Source: JAGVPT01 sp964642725 (GTDB lineage: Bacteria > Bacteroidota > Ignavibacteria > UBA10030 > UBA8401). From it: 64,000 nt of DNA. Both the position numbers and the translations under genes were made by a program. Where the stretch lies: contig CAZXQG010000017.1 of NCBI GenBank assembly GCA_964642725.1, positions 1-64,000 on the forward strand, in the 5' to 3' direction. Under the pieces are notes generated by a model that saw only the letters and a list, made by a program, of their open reading frames with translations, made no database searches and was not told the DNA's origin. Below, piece by piece: positions 33,183 through 41,931 of the stretch. Numbering within the stretch: position 1 is the first letter of the stretch; every line of letters starts with the position of its first letter.

Positions 33183-33865
33183 GCTTTGAACCGGTAGCCG
33201 ACCCCCTTTACAGTCTCGATCATCTCAGCAAAATTTCCAAGCTTCTCCCTGATTTTTCTGATATGGACATCAACCGTCCGGTCGACCACGAACACTCCTT
33301 CGCCCCACACGGCATTCAGAAGCACATCTCTGGATATCACCCGGCCCCGGTGGCGGGCGAGGTACACGAGTGTTTCAAATTCCTTCTTCGGAAAGACCAA
33401 CGCTTTCGATCCGAGAGTGACAGTGTAGTTCGGTACATTGATTTCAAGTTCGCCGATGCGAAGAATGCTGGATACTTCGGCCGCCGGTTCTTCCTTTTTA
33501 TCCCGCCGGATGGCCGCACGCACACGCGCGATAAGTTTTTTCATGCTGATCGGCTTGACAATATAATCTTCGGCTCCAAGTTCGAGTCCGATCACTTCAT
33601 CAATTTCGGAGCTCTTGGCCGTAAGAAACAGAACGGGAATCGACTTTGTCTTTTCGACCCGTTTCAATTCACGCAGCACATCGAGGCCGTTCATCTCCGT
33701 CATCATTATGTCGAGAAGAATCAGGTCCACATGCCGTTTGACCTGTTCGAGCGCCTGTTTCCCGTTTCGCGCAGTGAAGACTTTGTACCCTTCTTTTTCA
33801 AGATTGTATTGCAGCATTTCGACAATGTCTTTTTCATCGTCGACGACTAGGATATTCTTTTGCAT
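33179..33865 (-). CDS. phoB: OmpR/PhoB-family response regulator
   Basis: 228 residues. Receiver domain: acidic pair VVDDEKD, phosphorylation site D52 in LILLDIMMTEMNG, T in LFLTAKS and K in DYIVKPIS. C-terminal winged helix: FPKKEFETLVYLARHRGRVI, VDVHIRKIREKLG, IETVKGVGYRF. Partner of the overlapping kinase gene; likely binder of the 11-base-period repeats at 13047-13075. Just 15 bases after the degenerate transposase-like gene, so transcription may begin further upstream. Confidence 0.9.
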   Translation of the reverse strand: MQKNILVVDDEKDIVEMLQYNLEKEGYKVFTARNGKQALEQVKRHVDLILLDIMMTEMNGLDVLRELKRVEKTKSIPVLFLTAKSSEIDEVIGLELGAEDYIVKPISMKKLIARVRAAIRRDKKEEPAAEVSSILRIGELEINVPNYTVTLGSKALVFPKKEFETLVYLARHRGRVISRDVLLNAVWGEGVFVVDRTVDVHIRKIREKLGNFAEMIETVKGVGYRFKA

Positions 33866-33880
33866 TGCTCGTGTTCCGGA

Positions 33881-34837
33881 TTATCGTGATATATTGTACG
33901 GGTCGAAGGTTGTGATGCCGCTGAACTGTTGGTACGTGCGGAGCTTTTCCACCGGCGACATGTTTTCTATGAGCGGGATCGGGCGCTCGTTATTGTAACG
34001 GTAGAGATACCGGGCGGCTTCCTGCTGCAGCTCGTCCGGCGAAGAAAACGGCTTTGTCGTGTACGGCTCCACCTCATCAAATCGTTTGATCCGTTCCATA
34101 AATCTATTCACCGCGAGTTTTTTCTTCGACGGAACTTCGTGTTTAATGCCCAGTTTACGCAGGTTCATCGTGAAAGCGTGAGTCCGCGACCGCGGTTTTG
34201 AAACGCTGGCAAACACGTTGTCGAGCGGCGTTTGAATATAACGAATTAAAAAAGGAAAATGCATCAAACTGAACTGGACAAAATCGAGAGCCGAGAGCGT
34301 CGAATGACGGCCGTAGATCTTCGTAATGCGAAGCCGGGAACATTCGTCGATCGCACTGTATTGAACAAACTGCTGCTTTCGGTCTTCATTCGCAACAAAC
34401 TTGAACGTCACGATGACGCGGTCGCCGGGAAGCAGCGCGTCGTTGGGACGCACTTTTCGCCGGTACGACTTCTTGAGCTTCATGTCGACGCCGGATTTCT
34501 TCAACAGCTTCCATATCGCACTTTCCGACAAATTAATGTCGTACCAAATGGAAAGGTAAAGCTTTAACCGCTTTTGCCCGAAACCGGTTTTTTCCCGAAG
34601 CTCGCGCAGCCGCTGAATGATTGCCGGGGGCGTGGCGCGGGGACTGTGAAGCGGGCGCCGTGAACGATCTCCAAGGCTTGCAACACTGTTCGAGGATTTC
34701 CTGTACCGCTTGAGCCATTTGTAAAACGTCTTGCGGCTGATGGAGTACTTCCGGCAGACAAAGGGGACGTTTTTCCTTTCTTCGTAGTCCCTCATCCATT
34801 CCATGCGCCGGGCAACTGCGGTGTGAGTTTCAATCAT
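33881..34837 (-). CDS. Degenerate DDE integrase-core (IS481-like) protein, probably domesticated
   Basis: Intact 318-residue ORF with a helix-turn-helix N-terminus (YSISRKTFYKWLKRYRKS) and the frame of an IS481/IS3-like integrase core ending in YNNERPIPLIENMSPVEKL. The catalytic residues are gone: the first Asp position reads V-I-V-T144-F-K, the IQTDNGSEF block is IQTPLDNVF, and the NGKVERSH block is LAVNRFMER with N244 at the Glu. No terminal inverted repeats are visible around it. It lies 15 bases before phoB on the same strand, so it could be co-transcribed and act as a DNA-binding protein. A recently dead IS is the alternative. Confidence 0.7.
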   Translation of the reverse strand: MIETHTAVARRMEWMRDYEERKNVPFVCRKYSISRKTFYKWLKRYRKSSNSVASLGDRSRRPLHSPRATPPAIIQRLRELREKTGFGQKRLKLYLSIWYDINLSESAIWKLLKKSGVDMKLKKSYRRKVRPNDALLPGDRVIVTFKFVANEDRKQQFVQYSAIDECSRLRITKIYGRHSTLSALDFVQFSLMHFPFLIRYIQTPLDNVFASVSKPRSRTHAFTMNLRKLGIKHEVPSKKKLAVNRFMERIKRFDEVEPYTTKPFSSPDELQQEAARYLYRYNNERPIPLIENMSPVEKLRTYQQFSGITTFDPYNISR

Positions 34838-34885
34838 CAGTGCTTCACGGAAGAAAATTGTTTGCGAGCCGCGAAAGAGTCTTCA

Positions 34886-35110
34886 TCACGATGCTTTCTT
34901 TACCTTCTCAAAGCGATGCACAACCCGCGTTTCGCCGCCGGCCACGATCGCTACAACGACGACATCTCCGTCGGAATTCAACAGCAACAGCTTTGCACGC
35001 GCGATCGCTTCGTCTTCTGTTCCCTCAACCGTCTCGTGACCGACCGTTTTGGGAACTTCCAAATATTTGTACGCCGAAACTCTGTACGTCATATGCCTCC
35101 TCTTGAACAT
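34886..35110 (-). CDS. Small hypothetical protein
   Basis: 74 residues, not recognised. MTYRVSAYKYLEVPKTVGHETVEGTEDEAIARAKLLLLNSDG... reads as an alternating strand-helix-strand small domain: YRVSAYKYLE, a helix around EAIARAKLLLLN, and VVVVAIVAGGETRVVHRFE. ATG at 35092 (MTYRV) may be the true start, with AGGAGG about 7 bases before it on this strand. It sits 12 bases downstream of the Fe-S oxidoreductase gene and 48 bases before the transposase-like gene. Confidence 0.5.
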   Translation of the reverse strand: MFKRRHMTYRVSAYKYLEVPKTVGHETVEGTEDEAIARAKLLLLNSDGDVVVVAIVAGGETRVVHRFEKVKKAS

Positions 35111-35122
35111 TTGTTTAGTATT

Positions 35123-37123
35123 TCACGAAATATTTGTTTCCACCGATTCCCACAATAACTCGGCTACGTCTTTCACGCGGACATTCTCGCTCGCCTCTTT
35201 TGCCTTCACTCCGTCGGTCATCATCGTCATGCAGAACGGGCAGGCAGTCCCGATCGCTCCTGCCTTCGTCGACAAGGCTTCTTCCGTTCTCTCTATATTG
35301 ATGCGTTTGCCTTCTTTTTCTTCCATCCACATTCTTCCTCCCCCCGCTCCGCAGCAGAGCCCCCTGTCTTTGGACCGGGGCATTTCTGCCAGGGATAGTT
35401 GCGGGATGGAACGGAGCAATGAGCGCGGAGAATCGATGACGCCGTTATAGCGTGCGAGGTAGCAGGAATCATGGAATGTTACCGACGCCTGTGCTGAGCG
35501 TGACGCCGAAATTTTTCCCGCTTCCACCAATCCTAAAAGAAAATCTGTGTGATGGACGACTTCGAAATTTCCCCCGAACTGCGGGTACTCGTTCTTTAGC
35601 GAATGAAAACAGTGCGGGCATGTTGTGACAATTTTTTTCACTGCATACCGGTTCAACGTCTCTACGTTTTCAGCCATTAATGTTTGAGCAAGATACTCAT
35701 TTCCCATCCGGCGCGCCGCGTCGCCGTTGCACTTTTCTTCAAGACCAAGGATTGCGAACTTGACACCGGCGTGCTTCAGCAATTTGGAAAATGCCTGGGT
35801 CACTTTTCTGTACCGCGCATCGTACGCGCCGGCACATCCGACCCAGAAGAGAATGTCGATGTCGCCTCCGTCCGCCATGCGGGGAATATCCATTCCTTCA
35901 GCCCAATCGGCGCGGGATGAATGGCTGAAACCCCATGGCGTGAAGTTGCGGTCGAGATTGTCGAACGTTGCACGAAGCTCGGCGGGAAAACGGGATTCAT
36001 TCAGCACGAGCCCGCGCCTCAGGTCGACAATCTCATCAACGTGCTCAATCATCACAGGACATTCGTGAACGCATGCCATACATGTAGTGCACGCCCACAG
36101 TTCATCTTCCGTGATGAATTGATCGACAAGCGTATGGGCAAATATTTCACTTTCGTGTTCAGTGTTCGCTCCCCCGACGAGCAACGGAGCTTTTTCCATT
36201 GTTCTTCGGCGCGTGTCGACAATAATTTTTCGCGGCGAGAGACGTTTGCCCGTAAGGTTTGCGGGACAGACTGAATCGCAGCGTCCGCATTCAGTGCATG
36301 TGTAGCCGTCGAGCAATTGCTTCCATGTCAGGTCATCGACATCAGATACACCGAATTTTGTCGCCGATTCATCGCTCAGGTTAATCGCCTTCAATACTCC
36401 GCGGGGTTTGATGCTGGAGAAAAAGACGTTCGGGATTGATGTCAAAACGTGAAGATGTTTTGAGTACGGAAGGTAATTCAGGAAGCCGAGAACAAGAATG
36501 ATATGCGTCCACCAAAACCCTGTACTCCATACGGGTGCCGACGCATTACCTGTAAACAGCGCCGCCATCGTTGACGATATTGGATATCTTACGCCGGCAC
36601 TATACTGTCCGGCTGAAATGCGCGCAGCATTTTGAAAAAGCAGTGTCGATACGATAAGGAAAATCCAGAGGAGGATTACGGCAGCATCGAAGCTTCCGTG
36701 TGCATCGACGTGAAGACGCTTCACCTTTGATACGAACCTTCTCCACAGAGCAAATGCTACCGAAACAATGACAAGCAGGCAAAAAATTTCTTGTGTGAAC
36801 GTGATGAGAGAATACACTCTTCCCAAAAAACGGAAAGAAAAATGTCCGGTGACTCCCTCGCCGATTGATTCAACAACCGCCATGATGAGCGCAAGAAATC
36901 CCCAAAAGATAGCAACATGCATCAGTCCGGCGAGCGGCTCGCGGAGCAGCTTCGTCTGCAGCAGAGCAATCTTCGCTACTCGTTGTATCCTCGCCGGAAT
37001 GCGGTCAAGCCGGTCTTCCGGTTTTCCGGTCTGCAAGTATGAGAGAAGCCGACGCACACTGAACCCAAAGAAAACGAGCGATAGAATAAGAACGAGTGTG
37101 AAAAGAATGTTTGAAAATTCCAT
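35123..37123 (-). CDS. Membrane-bound Fe-S oxidoreductase (heterodisulfide-reductase-like)
   Basis: 666 residues. The first ~240 hold about five to six membrane segments with histidines placed as in cytochrome b/NarI-type subunits. Then two 4Fe-4S motifs, CTECGRCDSVCP and CTTCMACVHECP, and two CCG domains (FWVGCAGAYDARY ... EEKCNGDAARRMGNEY ... TTCPHCFHSLKNEYP; FHDSCYLARYNGV ... GLCCGAGGGRMWMEE). This HdrD/GlpC-like layout moves electrons between a membrane quinone pool and a cytoplasmic thiol or flavin partner. The partner is unknown; electron-transfer flavoprotein genes often accompany such proteins but none is adjacent. Confidence 0.85.
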   Translation of the reverse strand: MEFSNILFTLVLILSLVFFGFSVRRLLSYLQTGKPEDRLDRIPARIQRVAKIALLQTKLLREPLAGLMHVAIFWGFLALIMAVVESIGEGVTGHFSFRFLGRVYSLITFTQEIFCLLVIVSVAFALWRRFVSKVKRLHVDAHGSFDAAVILLWIFLIVSTLLFQNAARISAGQYSAGVRYPISSTMAALFTGNASAPVWSTGFWWTHIILVLGFLNYLPYSKHLHVLTSIPNVFFSSIKPRGVLKAINLSDESATKFGVSDVDDLTWKQLLDGYTCTECGRCDSVCPANLTGKRLSPRKIIVDTRRRTMEKAPLLVGGANTEHESEIFAHTLVDQFITEDELWACTTCMACVHECPVMIEHVDEIVDLRRGLVLNESRFPAELRATFDNLDRNFTPWGFSHSSRADWAEGMDIPRMADGGDIDILFWVGCAGAYDARYRKVTQAFSKLLKHAGVKFAILGLEEKCNGDAARRMGNEYLAQTLMAENVETLNRYAVKKIVTTCPHCFHSLKNEYPQFGGNFEVVHHTDFLLGLVEAGKISASRSAQASVTFHDSCYLARYNGVIDSPRSLLRSIPQLSLAEMPRSKDRGLCCGAGGGRMWMEEKEGKRINIERTEEALSTKAGAIGTACPFCMTMMTDGVKAKEASENVRVKDVAELLWESVETNIS

Positions 37124-37160
37124 GATGTTTCACTCGACGTGCGCTGATTATGATACGATG

Positions 37161-38060
37161 TTAAAGCGTTAACGTTCCTTCGAGCACGGTAACGGCTCTT
37201 CCAATAATTGCCACAGACGCCGGTTTGCCGTGGTCAACATGAACTTCGACTTTTACCCTTCCCGGCCTGCCAATAACATCGCCTTGCTCGCCGGTCATTT
37301 CGATCAAACCGTCCGATTTTCCGACGAGACCTTGCTCGACCATGTACACGCCGAGCGGCCCGTTGGCGGAACCCGTTACCGGGTCTTCGTTGATGCCGTC
37401 ATTCGGCGCGAAGAACCGGGAATGAAACGCCGACGATCGATCGACGGTTTCGGTGGAAAAAACACAAACGCCTAAGAGCCTCTTCCGAGATAAAATTTTT
37501 TTCATTAAAGGAAAATCGGGACGCATGTCGTACAGAACGGAGAGCCGTCGAACAGGCAAATATGCGTTTATGCAGGCGACAGAAGGAAGCCGTTTGTCAA
37601 AATCGCCGTCCTGCACTCCCAGGGAGGAGTTGAACTCGGTCTTCAAATGTTGATTCTTGACAAAGTGCGGCATCGGAAGTGCAAATTTCACCGTTACCTT
37701 GCCGTTGTCTTTCACGACAAGAACATCGAGGATCCCCGAGGCGGTCTCAAGATGAAATGGATAGGATCCGTTCTTCTTCATGCCGTAAAAATTCCCCTCG
37801 GCAAGCGCATGAAACCCCGCGATCGTCGCATGACCGCACAAAGGCACTTCGTTTGTCGGCGTGAACCACCGGATACGAAGGTCAGCGTTTTGGTTTGATG
37901 GACTAAGAACAAACGCCGTTTCGGAAAGATTCATCTCACGTGCTATGCCCTGCATTTGAGTCTCGGTCAGCCTGTCTCCCGAAAGGACAACGGCCGCCGG
38001 GTTTCCTGCGAACGCTTTCGACGTAAACGCATCGATGTGTTTTATGGTCAGCGATTTCAT
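37161..38060 (-). CDS. PhzF family isomerase-like protein
   Basis: 299 residues of the PhzF/diaminopimelate-epimerase fold. IDAFTSKAFAGNPAAVVL at the N-terminus, the NLSETAFV block with the catalytic-type glutamate, RWFTPTNEVPLCGHATIAGFHAL, and DPVTGSANGPLGVY in the C-terminal lobe are typical. Most PhzF proteins outside phenazine producers have no defined substrate, and no phenazine genes are nearby. Overlaps the next gene upstream by 4 bases (ATGA), so the two are coupled. Confidence 0.85.
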   Translation of the reverse strand: MKSLTIKHIDAFTSKAFAGNPAAVVLSGDRLTETQMQGIAREMNLSETAFVLSPSNQNADLRIRWFTPTNEVPLCGHATIAGFHALAEGNFYGMKKNGSYPFHLETASGILDVLVVKDNGKVTVKFALPMPHFVKNQHLKTEFNSSLGVQDGDFDKRLPSVACINAYLPVRRLSVLYDMRPDFPLMKKILSRKRLLGVCVFSTETVDRSSAFHSRFFAPNDGINEDPVTGSANGPLGVYMVEQGLVGKSDGLIEMTGEQGDVIGRPGRVKVEVHVDHGKPASVAIIGRAVTVLEGTLTL

Positions 38061-38929
38061 GATCGCCGCCCCGAGAGTGAGACAGCAACGAGTGAATTCT
38101 TCTCCCGAACATAATATGCCGTCGTATCGTCGACAAAAAAAGAATCGGGCACGGCGGCGGCGGTCGAAGCATTCACGATATCCTCATAGATTTTTTTGCC
38201 GCTGGCCTCGTCGATAATGCACAATCTATTTTGAAGATTGTCGAGGTTCTTTTCTTCGTCGCGGCCTTGGACAGCATGATAGTTAAACACCAGCTTGCCG
38301 CTGGACCGAACATATTCCACTGAACCGCGGATGTCGTTTCTATCGCAAAAACTTTCTATCAATGGAGCGACAAGCGGAGATTCTGCGGCCGCATCAGACA
38401 ACGATTCCGGAAACAGGAAGTTGCTCCTCCCGCGGCTAGCTCCTTTTTTTTCATACAGGTCGCCGGAAAGCTCGCTCAATTCTTGGATGATCTCTCCGGT
38501 CGCGGCATCAATCTCATAATACATCCGCCTCTCGAAAAAATCGCGGAATGCCATTACTCGGTCCTGGGTTGCATACAGAAACGCATAGTCATTATTTCTC
38601 CACAACTCCCGTCCGGTACCCAGATCAACGGCAACGATTTTACCGTGTTCCGGCATATCCGGTTTTTTAAAGCCGTGGAGAAAAACTTTATCATGGACGA
38701 TGCCTTCAATGCCGATCCACCACGGCTCACCAAATGAAATATTCTTCCACAGCACATCCCCGTTGGCGGCATTTAAGCAAAAAAAGGATACTCTCTTTGC
38801 CTCCGTATCTCTGTCTTCGCCCACGATAAAATTAGTATCTGAAAAAAGGAGCCGCCAGAGCACACCGGATGTCGAATATGACCACGACGGTTTCAACTGC
38901 TTTTGTTGAAAAAGGGACGGAATATTCAT
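38057..38929 (-). CDS. Beta-propeller-like protein of unknown function
   Basis: 290 residues, no signal peptide. Repeated strands such as GDVLWKNISFGEPWWIG, GRELWRNNDYAFLYAT and NRLCIIDEASGKKIYED resemble PQQ-type beta-propeller blades (G-x-x-L/I-W). It may match a Bacteroidota-specific domain of unknown function; I cannot confirm which. It is coupled to the PhzF gene by a 4-base overlap, and the only hint of role is that pairing. Confidence 0.55.
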   Translation of the reverse strand: MNIPSLFQQKQLKPSWSYSTSGVLWRLLFSDTNFIVGEDRDTEAKRVSFFCLNAANGDVLWKNISFGEPWWIGIEGIVHDKVFLHGFKKPDMPEHGKIVAVDLGTGRELWRNNDYAFLYATQDRVMAFRDFFERRMYYEIDAATGEIIQELSELSGDLYEKKGASRGRSNFLFPESLSDAAAESPLVAPLIESFCDRNDIRGSVEYVRSSGKLVFNYHAVQGRDEEKNLDNLQNRLCIIDEASGKKIYEDIVNASTAAAVPDSFFVDDTTAYYVREKNSLVAVSLSGRRS

Positions 38930-39152
38930 GGATGATGAATTGCAAGCAAAGGTGATGGTTTGTCAAAATAGATCATTTTTGTCAGAGTTTCAACCTCCAT
39001 TTTCGCCGAAAAGTTCAAACGCCGCATCAAAAAGATGGCCGAGTTGGAAATGTCCGGCACCAGCCGACTCCTCTTATTGCCGCTCCCCTTGAAAATAATC
39101 AAATACCTCGCTACATTGAGAAAAATTTCTACCACTAACACACCTCCCTCCC

Positions 39153-40712
39153 GTGATTCAAATTCAGCTCGACGGCAACAGCTTGACGATCCCGGATCTT
39201 TTCGCGGCAGCAACCCAACCTTCGCGGATATCATTGGCAGATTCCTCAAAAAGAAAGATGCGGCGTTCGCGCGAACTCGTGGAAGAATGGCTTGAAAAGA
39301 AGGAACGGATTTACGGCGTCACGACCGGTTTTGGCGAATTCAGCAACGTAAATATTCCGTTCGATAAAATCGAGCAACTCCAGCATAATCTTATCCAAAG
39401 CCATGCTGCAGGAACCGGCGATCCGCTGCCGCCGGAGGTTGTGCGTGCAATGATGATCCTGCGGGTGAACGCCCTGGCGAAGGGATTTTCCGGCATACGG
39501 CCCGGTACCGTTGAGTTCATCACAAAATTTTTTAACGCCGGACTCGTTCCCGTTATTCCATCGCAGGGATCCGTCGGCTCAAGCGGCGATCTTGTCCAGC
39601 TTGCGCATCTCGTCCTGGCCATGATGGGAAAAGGAAGGGTCATTTCCAATTTTCAAATTGCAATTGAAAATTGGAAATCGAAAATTGAAAACTCTAAAAA
39701 TGCGCTGAAGGAGCACAAGCTGAATCCTCTTTCGTTGTCCGCAAAAGAGGGCCTTGCGCTGATCAACGGCACGCAAATGATGACTGCGTTTGCGGCGCTG
39801 ATTTCGTTCCGGAGTAAGCAATTGTGCTCGCTTGCCGACGTCGCGGCGGCGATGAGTGTGGAAGCGTTAAAAGGGAGCGACACACCGTTTGATGAGCGCA
39901 TTCACAAGCTGCGTCCGTTCAAGGGCCAGCGCGACTCGGCAAAAAATCTGAGAATGCTCCTGCACGGAAGCGAGATTCGTGAGTCGCACCGCCATAATGA
40001 CCAACGGGTGCAGGATGCCTATTCTCTCCGCTGCGCACCGCAAGTTCACGGCGCATCGCGCGACGCGCTGGAGTACGTTGAAAAAATAGTTTCCGTTGAA
40101 ATCAATTCTGCTAACGACAACCCTCTGATCTTTCCCGATGAACGGCAGCACCTTGAAGGAGGAAATTTTCATGGACAGCCGATTGCACTTGCTATGGATT
40201 TTTCCGCGATCGCTCTGTCCGAATTAGCGAACATTTCCGAGCGGCGCATCGAGAGGATGGTCAACGGGTCGCTCAGCGGTTTGCCCCGGTTCCTCACCCG
40301 CGACGGCGGCCTCAATTCCGGTTTGATGATCGCGCAGTACACCGCTGCTTCGCTCGTCTCTGAAAACAAAGTGCTCGCTCATCCTGCAAGCGTCGATTCT
40401 ATTCCGACCTCTGCCAATCAGGAAGATCACAACAGCATGGGATCGATAAGCGCGCAGAAATGCTGGCGCGTGCTGCGAAATGCGCAAACGGTCATTGCCA
40501 TCGAACTTCTCTGTGCGGCACAAGCGATCGACTTCCATGCACCGCTTCGATGCGGGAAGGGAACGCGTGCTGCGTACCGGACAATTCGCTCCCGGATTAC
40601 GCATCTCGACCGCGACCGTGTACTATATGATGACATCCAGAAATCCTTGGAACTCTTGTTGGACGGAAGCATTCTTCGCAGTGTTATCAAAACGGTCGGG
40701 AAATTGGCGTAA
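39153..40712 (+). CDS. hutH: Histidine ammonia-lyase family enzyme
   Basis: Aromatic amino acid ammonia-lyase; GTG start at 39153, 519 residues. HNLIQSHAAGTG carries the S-H pair typical of histidine-specific lyases, and GGNFHGQPIALAMD, NDNPLIF and SANQEDHNSMG are conserved. The MIO tripeptide, Ala-Ser-Gly in the family, is here S143-S144-G145 (GSVGSSGDL). Residues about 163-182 derive from an AT-rich palindromic repeat inserted in frame (39642-39678 is a perfect 15-bp inverted repeat) in the surface region before LSAKEGLALINGTQ. No hutU, hutI or hutG is next to it, so the rest of the pathway is elsewhere or absent. Confidence 0.85.
   Translation: MIQIQLDGNSLTIPDLFAAATQPSRISLADSSKRKMRRSRELVEEWLEKKERIYGVTTGFGEFSNVNIPFDKIEQLQHNLIQSHAAGTGDPLPPEVVRAMMILRVNALAKGFSGIRPGTVEFITKFFNAGLVPVIPSQGSVGSSGDLVQLAHLVLAMMGKGRVISNFQIAIENWKSKIENSKNALKEHKLNPLSLSAKEGLALINGTQMMTAFAALISFRSKQLCSLADVAAAMSVEALKGSDTPFDERIHKLRPFKGQRDSAKNLRMLLHGSEIRESHRHNDQRVQDAYSLRCAPQVHGASRDALEYVEKIVSVEINSANDNPLIFPDERQHLEGGNFHGQPIALAMDFSAIALSELANISERRIERMVNGSLSGLPRFLTRDGGLNSGLMIAQYTAASLVSENKVLAHPASVDSIPTSANQEDHNSMGSISAQKCWRVLRNAQTVIAIELLCAAQAIDFHAPLRCGKGTRAAYRTIRSRITHLDRDRVLYDDIQKSLELLLDGSILRSVIKTVGKLA
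39642..39678. repeat. Perfect inverted repeat inside the hutH reading frame
   Basis: Arms atttccaattttcaa and ttgaaaattggaaat pair over 15 bases around attgcaa; further gaaaattgaaaa copies follow to about 39700. Very AT-rich compared with the rest of the gene. The reading frame stays open. Confidence 0.75.
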
Positions 40713-40784
40713 AGTGTTCGGCAGAGCATTTTTCGTGCGCGCGCCTATTGACGGCATAAAGATCATAGAGAGGACCCAAGCACA

Positions 40785-41219
40785 ATGACGACTTTTAATA
40801 GCTGGTTCTTCTGGGCAGCGTTGTCTGCCGCATTTGCTGCCCTTACCACGATCTTTGCGAAGATCGGTGTTCAAAACGTCGACTCCGACCTGGCGACACT
40901 CGTTCGTACGGCCATCATCATTTTCGTGCTTACCGGTTTCGTTATTTTCACGGGAAAGTGGAGCAACCCCCTGGCGCTCTCTTCAAGGACATGGATTTTT
41001 CTTGGCCTGTCTGCCTTAGCGACCGGCGCATCATGGGTCTGCTATTTTCGGGGACTTCAAATCGGCGATGCATCGAATGTCGCTGCAGTAGATAAATTCA
41101 GCCTCGTGCTCGTCGCCGTTTTCGCATTCGGATTTCTTGGTGAACACCACTCCCTGCGCGAGTGGGTTGGAATTGCCCTTGTCGCCAGCGGCGTCCTGTG
41201 CCTGGCGTTCAAAAAGTAG
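40785..41219 (+). CDS. Half-size EamA-type membrane protein
   Basis: 144 residues with about five membrane segments, equal to a single EamA/DMT repeat instead of the usual two. WAALSAAFAALTTIFAKIGV and SWVCYFRGLQIGDASNVAAVDKFSLVLVAVFAF...GEHHSLREWVGIALVASGVL match the family. Such half-size proteins probably work as dimers; the substrate is unknown. It starts 72 bases after hutH on the same strand, with AGAGAGG upstream of the ATG. Confidence 0.8.
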   Translation: MTTFNSWFFWAALSAAFAALTTIFAKIGVQNVDSDLATLVRTAIIIFVLTGFVIFTGKWSNPLALSSRTWIFLGLSALATGASWVCYFRGLQIGDASNVAAVDKFSLVLVAVFAFGFLGEHHSLREWVGIALVASGVLCLAFKK

Positions 41220-41251
41220 GCTTAACCGAGGACAATACAACTCCGGACAAA

Positions 41252-41770
41252 TTACAATTGTTCAAGCCTCTTCAGTATCTTCCTTGCGCGCGATCGAAAT
41301 CCTGCGCTCCCCGTCGGCATCTGTTGTTCAATGAGAAGAACAATCTCCCTTTTTAAATCCGGCTCCTGTTGTGCGATATTAGCGAGCACGGTCATTGAAA
41401 ACACTTTCACAGCGATCGGTTCTTTCGCCGAGGCGAGCATCTCGAAGGACACGGTCGCAATTTTGCCGGCGATCCGCCGGGGTATCTCGACATCCTGAAG
41501 TATTCTCAGGACATTTCTTGGTACGGCGTCATGAGCTCCCGGCTCAAGCATGCGGTCGACCATTTCATTCAAATACGGATAGACTAAATCTGGATGTTCG
41601 TCCGCGCAATGCTTGACGATCCATGCGGCGCGCTGAGTCGTACGATATTCTCCTTTAAGAAAGAGATTCAGTAATTCCCTGAACCTCCCTTTGTTGTTCC
41701 CGACCCACTTCGCGATCCGCACACTTTGGCGCTTTGAGTGTTCCCTCAAGATTTCCGTTTCAAGATCCAT
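41252..41770 (-). CDS. HEAT-repeat-like helical protein
   Basis: 172 residues, all helical by appearance. Repeated helix pairs such as QRAAWIVKHCADEHPDLVYPYLNEMV, AVPRNVLRILQDVEIPRRIAGKI and KVFSMTVLANIAQQEPDLKREIV look like HEAT/ARM repeats, a protein-binding scaffold. No enzymatic motif. Convergent with the EamA gene (32-base gap) and divergent from adenosine deaminase. Confidence 0.6.
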   Translation of the reverse strand: MDLETEILREHSKRQSVRIAKWVGNNKGRFRELLNLFLKGEYRTTQRAAWIVKHCADEHPDLVYPYLNEMVDRMLEPGAHDAVPRNVLRILQDVEIPRRIAGKIATVSFEMLASAKEPIAVKVFSMTVLANIAQQEPDLKREIVLLIEQQMPTGSAGFRSRARKILKRLEQL

Positions 41771-41931
41771 GGTCTGCCTTCGCGCATTGATGAACGCACC
41801 GGACTAACTTTACTCAAAGAGAAAATTAAAGTCAAACGAGGAGAAAAAAAATGCATTTCGGTTGGAACTAAAGGCTTTCATTCGTACATTGACAGGGAGG
41901 TCTTTCCACCAACATACTTTCTCCATCCGCA

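Noticed and set aside
33881..34837. Active IS element
   Set aside because: Catalytic acids seem lost and no terminal inverted repeats or target duplications could be found near its ends.
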